Assembly (NCBI RefSeq): GCF_014192095.1 | Contig: NZ_JACHXN010000002.1 | Coordinates: 1 to 64,000, forward strand | From: Phyllobacterium trifolii | Lineage (GTDB): Bacteria > Pseudomonadota > Alphaproteobacteria > Rhizobiales > Rhizobiaceae | DNA: 64,000 nucleotides | Direction: 5' to 3' | Part shown: positions 37,442-47,209 of the stretch, piece by piece | How positions within the stretch are numbered: the stretch's first letter is position 1 | Layout of the letters: each line of letters begins with the position of its first letter | Program-made: the position numbers and the translations under genes | The notes under the pieces: model-generated | The model's input: only the letters and a program-made list of their open reading frames with translations | Databases searched by the model: none | Told to the model about the DNA's origin: nothing

Positions 37442-38275
37442 ATGACAAGCGTTGGCATTATTCAATGTAATCGCCGCTTCATTTATGCTGTTGCAATTGT
37501 CGCGTTGGCCTCCGGAATTTCCGGCTGCGCAACCACCGACAAGACGACGACAGGATCGATCATCCCGGCCGCTACTACCACCGACACGCTTCCCGCTGGC
37601 AATTTCGATCAGATGAACCAGGAACAACTGATGCAGGCTTCGTCCAGCCTCGGCAAGCGCTACGAAGCAAATCCTAAGGACAGGTCTGCGGCGCTGAACT
37701 TTTCCACTGTCTTGCGCATGACAGGCCGCAGCGATCAGGCCCTCGCCGTGATGCGAAGCCTCGCTATTGCCTATCCGAAAGATCGCCAGGTGCTCGCCGC
37801 CTATGGCAAAGCGCTCGCCAGCACAGGCGAGTTCGACGCGGCTCTCGACGCGTTGCGCCGCGCCCAGACGCCGGAATACCCGGATTGGAAACTGCTCTCG
37901 GCCGAAGGTGCTATCCTCGACCAAATGGGCAAGACGGGTGAGGCTCGTGATCTCTACAAGCAGGCACTGATCATTAATCCAAACGAAGCTTCGATCCTCT
38001 CCAATATGGGTATGTCCTACGTTCTATCCGGCGAATTGGCCACTGCCGAACAATATATGCGCCAGGCCGTGAATGCGAAGGGCTCTGACAGCCGCGTGCG
38101 GCAGAACCTTGCACTTGTCGTTGGGCTGCAGGGGCGTTTTGACGAAGCCGAGAATATCGCCAAACAGGAACTCTCGCCCCAACAGGCACAGACGAATGTG
38201 CAATATCTGCGGTCGATGTTGTCGCAACAAAATTCATGGAACATGCTGAAAGACAAGAAGCAGCCCAAGAGCTGA
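37442..38275 (+). CDS. tadD: Tad pilus assembly lipoprotein TadD (TPR)
   Basis: A 277-residue lipoprotein with lipobox SGISGC (Cys29) followed by a Thr-rich linker and about four tetratricopeptide repeats (for example ILSNMGMSYVLSGELATAEQ). TadD helps assemble the TadB/C or secretin parts of the Flp pilus machine. The ATG at 37442 has GGTGGGG upstream. It is encoded apart from the cpa operon, convergent with tadC, and has its own promoter with a CtrA-like site. Confidence 0.88.
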   Translation: MTSVGIIQCNRRFIYAVAIVALASGISGCATTDKTTTGSIIPAATTTDTLPAGNFDQMNQEQLMQASSSLGKRYEANPKDRSAALNFSTVLRMTGRSDQALAVMRSLAIAYPKDRQVLAAYGKALASTGEFDAALDALRRAQTPEYPDWKLLSAEGAILDQMGKTGEARDLYKQALIINPNEASILSNMGMSYVLSGELATAEQYMRQAVNAKGSDSRVRQNLALVVGLQGRFDEAENIAKQELSPQQAQTNVQYLRSMLSQQNSWNMLKDKKQPKS

Positions 38276-38299
38276 TCGTTTCGTCCGACGCAGCAAAAC

Positions 38300-38323
38300 A
38301 GCCGCCCAGTCAGGTGGCTTTTT
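38300..38323 (+). terminator. Terminator after tadD
   Basis: AGCCGCC (38300-38306), a 6-base loop, GGTGGCT (38313-38319) with one G-T pair, then TTTT. Confidence 0.75.
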
Positions 38324-38341
38324 CGTGAGCGATTGGCACAG

Positions 38342-38483
38342 GGGGCTGTTGAAATTCATGCGCTGACGCGACGAAAATGGTGGTTTTCGAGCACCGGAAC
38401 GCAGCGTACTTTGAGGTACATGAGTACCGGCGCGCAGAAAAACGCCATTTGCAGGCCGTCAGAGCGTCAATACCAACAGCCCC
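38342..38483. repeat. 142-bp imperfect palindromic intergenic element
   Basis: The segment folds back on itself over its whole length. The ends are exact inverted repeats of 10 bases (GGGGCTGTTG at 38342-38351, CAACAGCCCC at 38474-38483). Inner matching pairs include CGCTGACG with CGTCAGAGCG, AAAATGG with CCATTT and ACCGGAAC with GTACCGGC. It ends three bases before the tadC stop codon. It resembles the palindromic repeats of rhizobia and brucellae (RIME, Bru-RS), which occur in many copies between genes; only this copy is evident in the window. Confidence 0.75.
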
Positions 38484-38485
38484 AG

Positions 38486-39508
38486 TTATTTTGGCGTTGC
38501 GGGGCCGAATATGCCACCCTGAGCCTGTATCTGAATGGCAGCGGGTCCAAGAATGACGCAGAACAACACGGGAAGCAGAAAAAGGATCATTGGCACTGTC
38601 AGTTTTGGCGGCAGTGCTGCAGCCTTCTTCTCAGCCGCCATCAACCGCATTTCGCGACTCTCATCGGATAGAACGCGCAAGGCGGTGCCGATCGACGTAC
38701 CATACCGCTCCGATTGGACCAGCGCCTGTACCACGGACTTTACGGTTTCAAGACCTGTGCGGGTCGCAAGATTGTCATAGGCTTGGCGCCGCTCCGGCAA
38801 GAACGAAAGTTCCGCATTTGTCAGGACCAGCTCCTCAGCCAGCTCGCCCGACTGAACGCCGATCTCTTCCGATACCTTTTTGAAAGCGGCTTCGATCGAC
38901 ATTCCCGACTCCACACAGATCAACAACAGGTCCAGAGCATCGGGCCATGCCATTTGTATGGATTGCTTTCGCTTACCAGCAACATTTCTCACATAGAGAT
39001 TTGGCAGATAGAAGCCAACATACGCGCCGGCAAAGCACGTCGCCAACCGAATAAGCGTCGATTTATCCGCAAGGCCGCCCAAACCGAAAACATAGAGAAC
39101 CGCAAGAGCGAGCGTAATAAATGGCAGGCCAAACCGTGCGGCCAGAAAGATATTCAGAGCGTTCTGTCCACGAAAGCCAGCCATGCGCAGCGCGGCGAGC
39201 GTCTTTTCGTCAGCGAGTGCCCGTTGCAGATCCAGTCTTTCGACAAACTGGCGTACGCCTTGCCGTTCCGTTAGCCGCAGGGACTTGCCGTTCTTGCGTC
39301 TGCTATCGCTTTCCGAAGCAAGACGTGACCTTTCGCGCGACCTGATCTGGTCGCGCTCAAGAGCAACCGATTTCATGCGCGTTTTAAGGCCCGCCCCCGA
39401 CAGCATGGGCATGAGAAATGTGACGAGCGTGGCGAAAATTGATACCCCGACCAGAATAGCGAAAATGAATGCCGGGTCCTGGATGGCTTTAGCAAAGGCG
39501 TTTACCAT
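38486..39508 (-). CDS. tadC: Tad pilus inner-membrane protein TadC
   Basis: A 340-residue T2SSF-type membrane protein with N-terminal helices, a central cytoplasmic domain (SVESGMSIEAAFKKVSEEIG-like region with ELVLTNAELSFLPERRQAY) and C-terminal helices (LPPKLTVPMILFLLPVLFCV). With TadB it forms the inner-membrane platform of the Flp pilus. Its stop lies against the palindromic element. It begins 10 bases after tadB. Confidence 0.93.
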   Translation of the reverse strand: MVNAFAKAIQDPAFIFAILVGVSIFATLVTFLMPMLSGAGLKTRMKSVALERDQIRSRERSRLASESDSRRKNGKSLRLTERQGVRQFVERLDLQRALADEKTLAALRMAGFRGQNALNIFLAARFGLPFITLALAVLYVFGLGGLADKSTLIRLATCFAGAYVGFYLPNLYVRNVAGKRKQSIQMAWPDALDLLLICVESGMSIEAAFKKVSEEIGVQSGELAEELVLTNAELSFLPERRQAYDNLATRTGLETVKSVVQALVQSERYGTSIGTALRVLSDESREMRLMAAEKKAAALPPKLTVPMILFLLPVLFCVILGPAAIQIQAQGGIFGPATPK

Positions 39509-39518
39509 GCATCTCTCG

Positions 39519-40532
39519 CTAGAATTTGAAGTTGATCATCTTCTTCATCACCAGGATGCCGATCGACATCCACGTCCCGGCGCAAGCAAGAATGAAATTG
39601 CCGGTGTTGGTGTTGAAAAGAATCATGATGTATTGCGGGCTTGTCAGGTAAACCAAAAAGGCAACGATAAAGGGCAGTGCGCCGATAATATAGGCCGAAG
39701 CCTTTGCTTCCATGGACAGCGCCTGAACTTTGGCGGCCATCTTTTTCCGATCACGCAAGACACGTGACAGATTGCCTAGGGCTTCGGAAAGGTTACCGCC
39801 CGCCTGAGCCTGTATCTGGATGACGATGCCAAAGAAACTGGCTTCTGAGCAGGGCATGAATTCGGACATGCGCATAGCGCCTTCCGGGATACTGACACCG
39901 ACCTGTTGAGCATCGACGATGCGGCGGAATTCTCCACGCACGGGCTCCTGAGCTTCGTGCGCTATGAGCCGGATTCCATCGTTCAACGGAAGACCCGAAC
40001 GGATGGCGCGGACAATCACATCGATTGCATTCGGAAACTCGTTAAGGAAAGCCTTGATGCGGCGGCGGCGGCGGAAATAGACGAACCAACGCGGCAGGCC
40101 AAGAGCCCCGGCCAAGAACAAACCCGGCGCGAGATAAAGCGGCGATCCGAACATCAGGCCGAGCACAGTGACCACGATGCCTGTAATAACCGAATAGAGA
40201 TAAAATCGCGGCATGGTGACCTTCATACCCGCTTGCTGAATGAGCATTTTCAACGGCGGCGACTTGATATTCTTGTCGCGCAGCTTCTGGCGTTGTTCAA
40301 GATCCTTCAATGTATCGTGAACCGACTTGCGACGCTTGACCGCCTCGGCCTGCTTGTCGCGAACCGTGAATTTGCCAAGGCTATCCGTTGCGGCGAGCTT
40401 GACCTCTTTCAGTCGTTCGTCCGCCTTTTTCTGCCACGCAATAGAATCAAAAAAGAATACGTAGGCCAATGCGGCGACGGCGAGCACAACCAGTACGATG
40501 AAACCAAGCTGCGCGAGATCAAGCCCGAACAT
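39519..40532 (-). CDS. tadB: Tad pilus inner-membrane protein TadB
   Basis: A 337-residue T2SSF-domain protein. The domain core is NEFPNAIDVIVRAIRSGLPLNDGIRLIAHEAQEPVRGEFR, cut here into FPNAIDVIVRAIRSGLPLND and what follows, with FGIVIQIQAQAGGNLSEALG as the second signature. There are helices at both ends. It is partner to TadC and receives motion from the CpaF ATPase. It lies 21 bases after cpaF in the same operon. Confidence 0.93.
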   Translation of the reverse strand: MFGLDLAQLGFIVLVVLAVAALAYVFFFDSIAWQKKADERLKEVKLAATDSLGKFTVRDKQAEAVKRRKSVHDTLKDLEQRQKLRDKNIKSPPLKMLIQQAGMKVTMPRFYLYSVITGIVVTVLGLMFGSPLYLAPGLFLAGALGLPRWFVYFRRRRRIKAFLNEFPNAIDVIVRAIRSGLPLNDGIRLIAHEAQEPVRGEFRRIVDAQQVGVSIPEGAMRMSEFMPCSEASFFGIVIQIQAQAGGNLSEALGNLSRVLRDRKKMAAKVQALSMEAKASAYIIGALPFIVAFLVYLTSPQYIMILFNTNTGNFILACAGTWMSIGILVMKKMINFKF

Positions 40533-40553
40533 TGTTGCGCTCCGATCCCACCA

Positions 40554-42035
40554 TCATAGCTTCGCCGCTTCCATGGAATCGAGCGCATTGGCGAGCCGCC
40601 GGTCCTCATTGTAATAGCGCGCCCGCTCCCACATGTGCGGGCGGCCAATGCCCGTGGAGACGTGCTTTCCGATGAGACGGCCATTGGCGTCCTCGCCTGT
40701 GATCTCATAGACGACAAGGTCCTGCGTTATAACAACTTCGCCTTCCATGCCGATCACCTCGGTGATGTGGGTGATGCGCCGCGAACCATCGCGAAGGCGT
40801 GCCGCCTGAATAATAATATCCACCGAACCGACGATGATTTCACGCACGGTCTTTTGCGGCAAAGCAAAGCCGCCCATGGCGATCATGGATTCCATACGGC
40901 TGAGACACTCCCTCGGGCTATTTGAGTGGATCGTACCCATGGACCCATCATGGCCGGTGTTCATCGCAGAAAGCAGATCGAAGACTTCGGGTCCGCGCAC
41001 TTCGCCGACGATGATCCGTTCGGGTCGCATACGAAGGCAGTTCTTGACGAGATCGCGCATGGTGACCTCGCCTTCACCTTCGAGATTCGCGGGCCTTGTT
41101 TCAAGCCGCACCACATGCGGCTGCTGAAGCTGGAGTTCCGCTGAATCCTCACAAGTGATGATGCGCTCATCTTTGTCGATATAATTGGTCAAGCAGTTAA
41201 GGAGCGTCGTCTTGCCAGAGCCGGTACCTCCGGAGATAACGATATTGCAACGAACGCGGCCAATGATTTGCAGGAGTTCGGCGCCGGCAGGAGAAATGGC
41301 GCCGAAACGGACAAGCTGGTCCAGTGTCAGCTTGTCCTTCTTGAATTTACGAATTGTCAGGACCGGTCCGTCGATCGCAAGTGGTGGTGCGATAACGTTG
41401 ACACGCGAGCCATCGGGCAGACGTGCGTCGCAGATGGGACTGGACTCGTCCACGCGTCTTCCTACCTGACTGACTATACGCTGGCAGATGTTGAGGAGTT
41501 GCTGGTTGTCGCGGAAACGAACGCCGGATTCCTGTACCTTGCCGAGCACTTCGATGTAGGTCTTGCGGGCACCATTGACCATGATGTCGGCGATGTCATC
41601 GCGCGCCAGTAAAGGCTCCAGTGGACCATAGCCTAAAACGTCATTGCAGATATCGTCGAGCAGCTCTTCCTGCTCCGAAATCGACATGGCGAAATTCTTG
41701 ATCGCGATGATGTCGTTGACGATATCGCGGATTTCTTCGCGTGCCACTTCCGGATCGAGTTTCGACAATTGCGCAAGGTCGATCGTGTCGATCAGTGCGG
41801 CGAAAACCTGCGATTTCGTATCGTAATAAGCTTCGTTTTTTTCGCGCAGCGGCGCGACAGGCTTCGGCGTTTCGACGGGCGAACGCTTGGGCTCCAATAT
41901 ATCCCGCGGCAGTCCGGCCGGCGCGATGACCCCTCCCCCGAGAGGCAGCGCCGTCTCCAGGGCTGGCGCCCGAAACTCCTGAACCTGGCTTCCGCCGGCC
42001 CCGCTTGATTGGGGATTACCGCGTTTACCGAACAT
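40554..42035 (-). CDS. cpaF: Tad pilus assembly ATPase CpaF/TadA
   Basis: A 493-residue secretion ATPase. Walker A is GGTGSGKTT (269-277), the Asp box [11 protein letters not shown], and Walker B with [20 protein letters not shown]; the N-terminal 70 residues are Pro-rich and probably disordered. It drives both extension and retraction of Flp pili. Ten bases separate it from cpaE. Confidence 0.96.
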   Translation of the reverse strand: MFGKRGNPQSSGAGGSQVQEFRAPALETALPLGGGVIAPAGLPRDILEPKRSPVETPKPVAPLREKNEAYYDTKSQVFAALIDTIDLAQLSKLDPEVAREEIRDIVNDIIAIKNFAMSISEQEELLDDICNDVLGYGPLEPLLARDDIADIMVNGARKTYIEVLGKVQESGVRFRDNQQLLNICQRIVSQVGRRVDESSPICDARLPDGSRVNVIAPPLAIDGPVLTIRKFKKDKLTLDQLVRFGAISPAGAELLQIIGRVRCNIVISGGTGSGKTTLLNCLTNYIDKDERIITCEDSAELQLQQPHVVRLETRPANLEGEGEVTMRDLVKNCLRMRPERIIVGEVRGPEVFDLLSAMNTGHDGSMGTIHSNSPRECLSRMESMIAMGGFALPQKTVREIIVGSVDIIIQAARLRDGSRRITHITEVIGMEGEVVITQDLVVYEITGEDANGRLIGKHVSTGIGRPHMWERARYYNEDRRLANALDSMEAAKL

Positions 42036-42044
42036 GATTTCTCT

Positions 42045-43331
42045 TTACTGTTTCTTTCGCTTCAACCGGGAAAGTACCGACGACAATCCGGGCTTCTTCT
42101 TGGGCTTCAGTGTCATGCGACCAGTCAGGATATGCGCGATCTCGTTAATGCTTTGAACAATGGGATTAGCCCCATCCGTTTCCGCCAACATCCGGCCATT
42201 GTTAGCCGCGCTCCCGAACAGCGCAGGCTCGAAGGGGATCTTGGCGATCGGTAGAATTCCAAGCGGACTGCAGAAATCGAGGGGGGCAATTTCAGGGCGT
42301 TTGGGCACACCGACCTGATTGAGGATCAGTCTTGGCGGGGCGTCATTGGGGCGAAGCTGCTTCAGGGTATCGAGCAGGTTTTTTGTATTGCGCAGATTTG
42401 CCAATTCCGGTGATGCAACGATAACGACTTCATCGGCCCGGGCCAGCGTTGTGCGCGTCCAGCCGTTCCACGTGTGCGGCACGTCCAGAACGACGTGGGG
42501 AACGGATCTCTGCGCCACGTCGATCAGGTGCGCAAAGGAATCGTCGCGGAAATCGAAAACGCGATCAAGCGTCGATGGTGCCGCAAGCAGCGAGAGATGT
42601 TCGGCGCATTGTGCCAAGAGGCGGTCGAGATAGACATCGTCAATGCGTTCTGGCGAAAACACAGCTTCGGCAATTCCCTGTGCCGGGTCCTGGTCGAAGT
42701 TGATATTCGCCGTGCCATAAGGCAGGTCCATGTCGGCAATAACCACCTCATTCTTGAAGAGCGACGAGATGGCCCAGGCAATGTTGTGCGCCATTGTGGA
42801 AGCGCCGACACCGCCTTTGGCGCCAATGAAGGCAATCGAATGGCCGAGCGGCTTTGCTTCCGGATCGACGAACAGGCCGCCTATGACGCCGACAATCTCC
42901 GACAGATCGATCGGGGCAACCATATATTCCGATATGCCGTTGCGGATGAGTTCGCGGTAGAGCCAGACATCATTGAAATGTCCGATGATGACGACCTTCG
43001 TTGAGGGGTCGCACACCTCAGATAGAGCCGTCAGGTTCTGCAACATATCGCGTGGTGCAGCGGACGTCTCAAGTAGAATGAGATTGGGCGTCGGCACAGT
43101 CTGGAACAGTTCAACGGCAGTATCTACGCCGCCCATATGGACCTGAACGTGGGTTTTGGCCATGCGCCGATCTTCGCTGGCACGCGCTATCTGTTTCGCA
43201 ACGCCATCGCTTTCGCAAAATGCCTGAATCGATATGCGGGGTATCGGCCGATGCGCGTGCAAGGCTATACCCGGCGATCGCTCGCCACCGTCTCCAGGCT
43301 GGTTTTCTGTTTCGAAGCCCACTTGACTCAT
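42045..43331 (-). CDS. cpaE: Tad pilus localisation protein CpaE/TadZ
   Basis: A 428-residue protein with an N-terminal atypical receiver-like domain (about 60-155) and a MinD/ParA-like ATPase. The deviant Walker A KGGVGAST is at 172-179, with IADMDLPYGTANINFDQDPA downstream. CpaE places the pilus machine at the cell pole. The basic C-terminus (KPKKKPGLSSVLSRLKRKKQ) may bind membrane or partner. The start at 43331 gives the common family length. Confidence 0.94.
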   Translation of the reverse strand: MSQVGFETENQPGDGGERSPGIALHAHRPIPRISIQAFCESDGVAKQIARASEDRRMAKTHVQVHMGGVDTAVELFQTVPTPNLILLETSAAPRDMLQNLTALSEVCDPSTKVVIIGHFNDVWLYRELIRNGISEYMVAPIDLSEIVGVIGGLFVDPEAKPLGHSIAFIGAKGGVGASTMAHNIAWAISSLFKNEVVIADMDLPYGTANINFDQDPAQGIAEAVFSPERIDDVYLDRLLAQCAEHLSLLAAPSTLDRVFDFRDDSFAHLIDVAQRSVPHVVLDVPHTWNGWTRTTLARADEVVIVASPELANLRNTKNLLDTLKQLRPNDAPPRLILNQVGVPKRPEIAPLDFCSPLGILPIAKIPFEPALFGSAANNGRMLAETDGANPIVQSINEIAHILTGRMTLKPKKKPGLSSVLSRLKRKKQ

Positions 43332-43376
43332 TTTAGCATTCCGCTTTTCAAAGAGAGTTGGTTGCTCAAGACCAGC

Positions 43377-44057
43377 TTAGTACTCAACTTCCTGTGCCGT
43401 GATTGGCTCGGGTGTAGGCGCATTTCTGTAATCATCGATCACGACAATTCGCCGTTCTGCATCGATCGGAGACGTCGCGCGCGGTCCGAGCAAATCGGCC
43501 GGGTTGGCGAGCTGTGCAGCAAAGTTGTTTTGACTGGCGCAGCCGAAATTGGCGTAGTGCCTGTTTTCGGCCGTTTCGAGTAAATCCTTTGGCCATTGCC
43601 CGCACGTATTGGTCGATGCTGTCATGGCCGAAAACGACAGGCGTATCGGAGCAGATTCTTCTGGGCCTGCCCGATAACGTTCGCTGGAGATGTTGAATGG
43701 CTTCACGCCATGCCTCCGCAACGTCGCGGCAATATCTCCTCGCAACCTCGCCGCAGCACGCTCATTGGGCGAACCATCGGGAATGAGAATATGGATGACG
43801 CCGGAACCGTTTGCCCGGTAATTGGCTGCAGCACGATCGACAATGCTTCGCTGCGTGATCGAAAGTTTTGTATCTCCGTGGCCGACCGGTATGTCGGCGA
43901 CCTGTTCTTTTTCAGAAATGACGATCGGATGATTCGTCCGGTAGTCATCCGGAATGCCTCCCGTCACATCTCGCTGCTGGGCGCATCCTGCAAGCAGGGT
44001 TACGGCCAGCAATGCCAGGACCGACTTCATGCGGAGTTTCTTGTTCACGTTCGACAT
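43377..44057 (-). CDS. cpaD: Tad pilus lipoprotein CpaD
   Basis: A 226-residue CpaD lipoprotein: MSNVNKKLRMKSVLALLAV then lipobox LLAGC. The mature part contains GVKPFNISSERYRAGPEES and a C-terminal NRHYANFGCASQNNFAAQLA, both typical of CpaD. It supports the CpaC secretin at the outer membrane. AGGA seven bases before ATG 44057 favours that start; an ATG at 44075 overlapping the cpaC stop is also in frame. Confidence 0.93.
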   Translation of the reverse strand: MSNVNKKLRMKSVLALLAVTLLAGCAQQRDVTGGIPDDYRTNHPIVISEKEQVADIPVGHGDTKLSITQRSIVDRAAANYRANGSGVIHILIPDGSPNERAAARLRGDIAATLRRHGVKPFNISSERYRAGPEESAPIRLSFSAMTASTNTCGQWPKDLLETAENRHYANFGCASQNNFAAQLANPADLLGPRATSPIDAERRIVVIDDYRNAPTPEPITAQEVEY

Positions 44058-44071
44058 GATCCGTTCCTCGT

Positions 44072-45673
44072 TCATTTGTAGATGTACCCGACGGAGCCCT
44101 CGTACTGGCCCGCAGGCAGACTGGCTTCCTTGGCGCCGTAAACGCGATTGACCTTGCCGAGGAATATCCCTGCAGCGTCACTGGCCGGATTTAGATTATC
44201 GTCAGGGCGAGCCAGTGCAGAGCGTGCGACCGGGCGGACGAGATAAGGCGTAATGATGATGACCAACTCGCTTTCATTCCGCACGAATTCTCGACTTCTA
44301 AACAGGGTGCCCAGTACCGGGATCTTCGACAATCCCGGAAGACCGGATATCGCAGCCCGGTTTTCATCTCGCATCAGTCCTGCGATCATCATCGAGCCGC
44401 CGGAGGGAAGTTCCACCGTTGTGTCGGCAAGGCGCTTGCGTATGGAAATGAGATTTGTCGAAGGTGCCGGTGCTAGATTTCGGTTAAAAAATCCATCGAA
44501 ATGGGGATTTGTCCCTGCAGACAAACTGACGGAACCTTCCATTGTTGGCTCCGAAACCGATGTCCGGACTTTCAAACTGATCCGCCCTGGCGACAATACA
44601 ACAGGAACGAATTCGAGCCCGATACCGTATTCAATCTTCGTAATTTCATATGCGGAGCGTTCAGCTCCAGTCTTGGAGTTCTCGGATACAGATTGTCCAC
44701 TAACCAGATTATACTCACCACCCACCTTGAACGTAGCCTTCTCGCCCGACACTGCTGTCAAAGATGGCTCGGCCAAGGTTTTCATCACGCCGGCGCTTTC
44801 CATAGCATTGAGATATGCGTCAATAGTTGTGCTACCTATCGAAATGGGCGCAGATACTCCGGTGTTGGACAATGCCTTGCCTGCCAGTGAAGCGAGATTC
44901 TCGGAGCTGAAAAAGATACCGTCGGACTTTGTAGAGCCAATAAGATTGACGCCAAGTTGCTTCATCACGGTGCGGCTGACTTCTGCGACAGTCACCTTCA
45001 GCGTGACCTGATCGTCGCCGGCGATTTGGATAAGATTGACGATCTTGCTCTTCTGACGCGCCTCGTCCTGGTCGCCGATGACGACGCTGGTGCCACCAGC
45101 CCCGCCGCTCACAGCAGTCTGCTGATATTGTCCCGTCGTCGCCTCGCCGCCTGAGACGAGCAATGTCGCAAGATCGGTTGCCCTCTTCGCATCCAGCGGT
45201 GTCTCGACAGATCCTGTCAGAATAACGTTGTCATTCATTAGCTCGACTTTGATGTTCGAGTCCGGAATATATTTTTTCAAAGCGTCTTCAAGACCGGCGA
45301 CATCTCGTTCGATCATCAGATCGAAGCTTGCCAGCTGCTCGCCATTCGGTCCAAAAACGAAAATATTCGTTTGCCCGACCTGCTTGCCGAAGAGATAAAT
45401 ACGCCGTGCCGTGCGGGTCACGGCATCGGCAACGCTCGGATTGGCCACGAGGATATCATAGGCGTCCGCTGGAAGATCGACGACCAGGGATTTGTTCAGG
45501 CCAAGATTGATGCGCTTGTTCATGCCCTGGCCCTGGTTGAGCCTTACGACATTGCTTTCGGCAATCGCCGTGCTTTGTATTGCAGGAACCGCGAGAGCGC
45601 AGCCAAGGGCAACAGCCATTGCCATCGATGGAAGCCGGAAACCGTATTTGATCATCTTTGTCTCGCTTCCCAT
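44072..45673 (-). CDS. cpaC: Tad pilus secretin CpaC/RcpA
   Basis: A 533-residue outer-membrane secretin. A signal peptide (about 1-40) is followed by the pilus N-domain (GLNKSLVVDLPADAYDILVA), a BON-like domain (NVILTGSVETPLDAKRATDL) and the secretin barrel (TVELPSGGSMMIAGLMRDEN). It forms the channel through which the Flp pilus passes. Starts at 45673 or the ATG at 45655, six codons later, with GGAAG upstream. It begins four bases after the cpaB stop. Confidence 0.95.
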   Translation of the reverse strand: MGSETKMIKYGFRLPSMAMAVALGCALAVPAIQSTAIAESNVVRLNQGQGMNKRINLGLNKSLVVDLPADAYDILVANPSVADAVTRTARRIYLFGKQVGQTNIFVFGPNGEQLASFDLMIERDVAGLEDALKKYIPDSNIKVELMNDNVILTGSVETPLDAKRATDLATLLVSGGEATTGQYQQTAVSGGAGGTSVVIGDQDEARQKSKIVNLIQIAGDDQVTLKVTVAEVSRTVMKQLGVNLIGSTKSDGIFFSSENLASLAGKALSNTGVSAPISIGSTTIDAYLNAMESAGVMKTLAEPSLTAVSGEKATFKVGGEYNLVSGQSVSENSKTGAERSAYEITKIEYGIGLEFVPVVLSPGRISLKVRTSVSEPTMEGSVSLSAGTNPHFDGFFNRNLAPAPSTNLISIRKRLADTTVELPSGGSMMIAGLMRDENRAAISGLPGLSKIPVLGTLFRSREFVRNESELVIIITPYLVRPVARSALARPDDNLNPASDAAGIFLGKVNRVYGAKEASLPAGQYEGSVGYIYK

Positions 45674-45677
45674 TTTA

Positions 45678-46472
45678 TTATTTCCGCCCCAGGATTTCGG
45701 TCACGGTGCCGGACTTGATCAACTTCACGTTGCCTGCCCTGCCGGGTGAGTTGACGAGATATTCGGCGCCGGGTCCCGTCTGTTCCTGCGCGTCCTGTAC
45801 GGAGCGCAGAACCAGCGACAAGCGAGCAGCCATCTGCTGAGCGACGGTCAGAATTTCGGCTTGCTCCGGCGTGAGTTCAAGCGTTGCTGTAGAACCAACC
45901 TTGGTCTTGTCACCCTTTTCGTCCTCTTGAATTGTTTGATCGATCGCCAACACGCGAATGTTGCTGAGAATGGTTTCAGTCGCGTACTGCTTCTGCTCTC
46001 CCTCCATCTGCCGGATCATGATCACATCGACATAGTCATCCGGCAGGATAAACCCGCCTGCGCTGGTCTCGGCTGCAATCTGTGTCGCAACGGCGCGCAT
46101 GCCTGCCGGGAGCTGTGCGGACATGAAGCTCTGGCCCTTGCCGATCAATTTGGCTTCACGGATCGGCTCTCCGGGGAAGATCTGCAAGCGGACTGTTGAA
46201 CCTTTCAGTTCTTCTTCCGCATTAGGTCGTTCGGAACGCTTGATGTATCCATCAGCGACGGCGTCCTCTGGCCATTGCTGCCAACGCATCTGCCCTTGTA
46301 CTTCGGCTCCAACACCGAGATTTTCGGTGGCGACCAGAACGTCCTGCAGCTTGATCTGCGGACCGGCATCGGCGACAACCGTAACATTGGGCTTCATATG
46401 CGTGGCGATGTAGCCGGCCGCACCCGCAGCAGCGACCGCTACGACTAATATGACAAGACGAGCTTTTTGCAT
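45678..46472 (-). CDS. cpaB: Tad pilus assembly protein CpaB/RcpC
   Basis: A 264-residue CpaB. One N-terminal membrane anchor (ARLVILVVAVAAAGAAGYIA) is followed by an SAF domain (about 45-110; VATENLGVGAEVQ ... IFPGEPIREAKLI) and RcpC-type domain (GGFILPDDYVDVIMIRQ). It is periplasmic and helps the secretin. First gene of the cpaBCDEF-tadBC operon; a cluster of TTAA half-sites lies upstream. Confidence 0.94.
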   Translation of the reverse strand: MQKARLVILVVAVAAAGAAGYIATHMKPNVTVVADAGPQIKLQDVLVATENLGVGAEVQGQMRWQQWPEDAVADGYIKRSERPNAEEELKGSTVRLQIFPGEPIREAKLIGKGQSFMSAQLPAGMRAVATQIAAETSAGGFILPDDYVDVIMIRQMEGEQKQYATETILSNIRVLAIDQTIQEDEKGDKTKVGSTATLELTPEQAEILTVAQQMAARLSLVLRSVQDAQEQTGPGAEYLVNSPGRAGNVKLIKSGTVTEILGRK

Positions 46473-46525
46473 TGATGTGCCCCACTAGACTTTCGTCTTA
46501 GATACTTTGGTCGCACATTGACGTG

Positions 46526-46595
46526 TTAATCGTGTAATTAAGGTTAACGTATTGCTTAAAAGTATGATTAACGGCGCTTAACGTTTACTATTTAA
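46526..46595. promoter_or_regulatory. TTAA half-site cluster before cpaB
   Basis: Seven TTAA tetramers in 70 bp, at 46526, 46538, 46544, 46556, 46568, 46578 and 46592, many about one helical turn apart. None forms an exact TTAA-N7-TTAA site; the gaps are 8, 2, 8, 8, 6 and 10 bases. The position suggests the promoter of the cpaB operon and possible weak CtrA binding. Confidence 0.35.
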
Positions 46596-46645
46596 GCTAT
46601 TGCTTGGCCCGGAGACTGCGCTTCGGGATCAATCCCAAACATTGC

Positions 46646-47170
46646 TCAACTATGAGCAAGACGATCGATAACCCAAAGGCCGAGGGGTGACGACGGAAAG
46701 GCCAGCAGTCCGGCAAATCCGAGCGCTATTCCATAGGGCACGCCTTCGCCTTTCTTTGCGAGGCGGCGCATGAATTCAAATCGCTCCGTATAGACCCGCG
46801 CAACAAACGAGCCGCGGTAGTGCAGGATCAACATGGTCAACATTCCGCCAAACAGCGATAGCGTTACCAAGTACTGCACCAGTTCCAAATTCCAGCCCAA
46901 CCAGAGTGCCGTCGCGGCCATGAGCTTCGCGTCGCCGCCACCCATTGTTCCGGTGGCAAACAAGGCAAAAGTGGCTGCAAGCACTGTCACAGCCGCAACA
47001 AAGTGCATCCCATAGACATCCCAGGCCATACCGGTCAAAGGCGCAATGACCATAAAGGATACAATCAGAATAATTGGAACCCTGTTCTGTATGGTCATGG
47101 ACAACAGGTCGGATGTGGCGGCAAACACCATGGCAAACGGAAAGATGACGAGTATAGCTGCTTCAACCAT
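46646..47170 (-). CDS. cpaA: Prepilin peptidase CpaA/TadV
   Basis: A 174-residue type IV prepilin peptidase of the short Tad class with about five membrane helices. The two catalytic aspartates are Asp21 (ATSDLLSMTIQNR) and Asp80 (GTMGGGDAKL). It cleaves the leader from the Flp pilin encoded just upstream and from the TadE-like proteins encoded on the other strand. Frame starts at ATG 47170; it lies 39 bases after flp. Confidence 0.94.
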   Translation of the reverse strand: MVEAAILVIFPFAMVFAATSDLLSMTIQNRVPIILIVSFMVIAPLTGMAWDVYGMHFVAAVTVLAATFALFATGTMGGGDAKLMAATALWLGWNLELVQYLVTLSLFGGMLTMLILHYRGSFVARVYTERFEFMRRLAKKGEGVPYGIALGFAGLLAFPSSPLGLWVIDRLAHS

Positions 47171-47209
47171 GGTTGTGTTCCGGCGAAAAAGTGATCGATT
47201 CCTGTCGGG

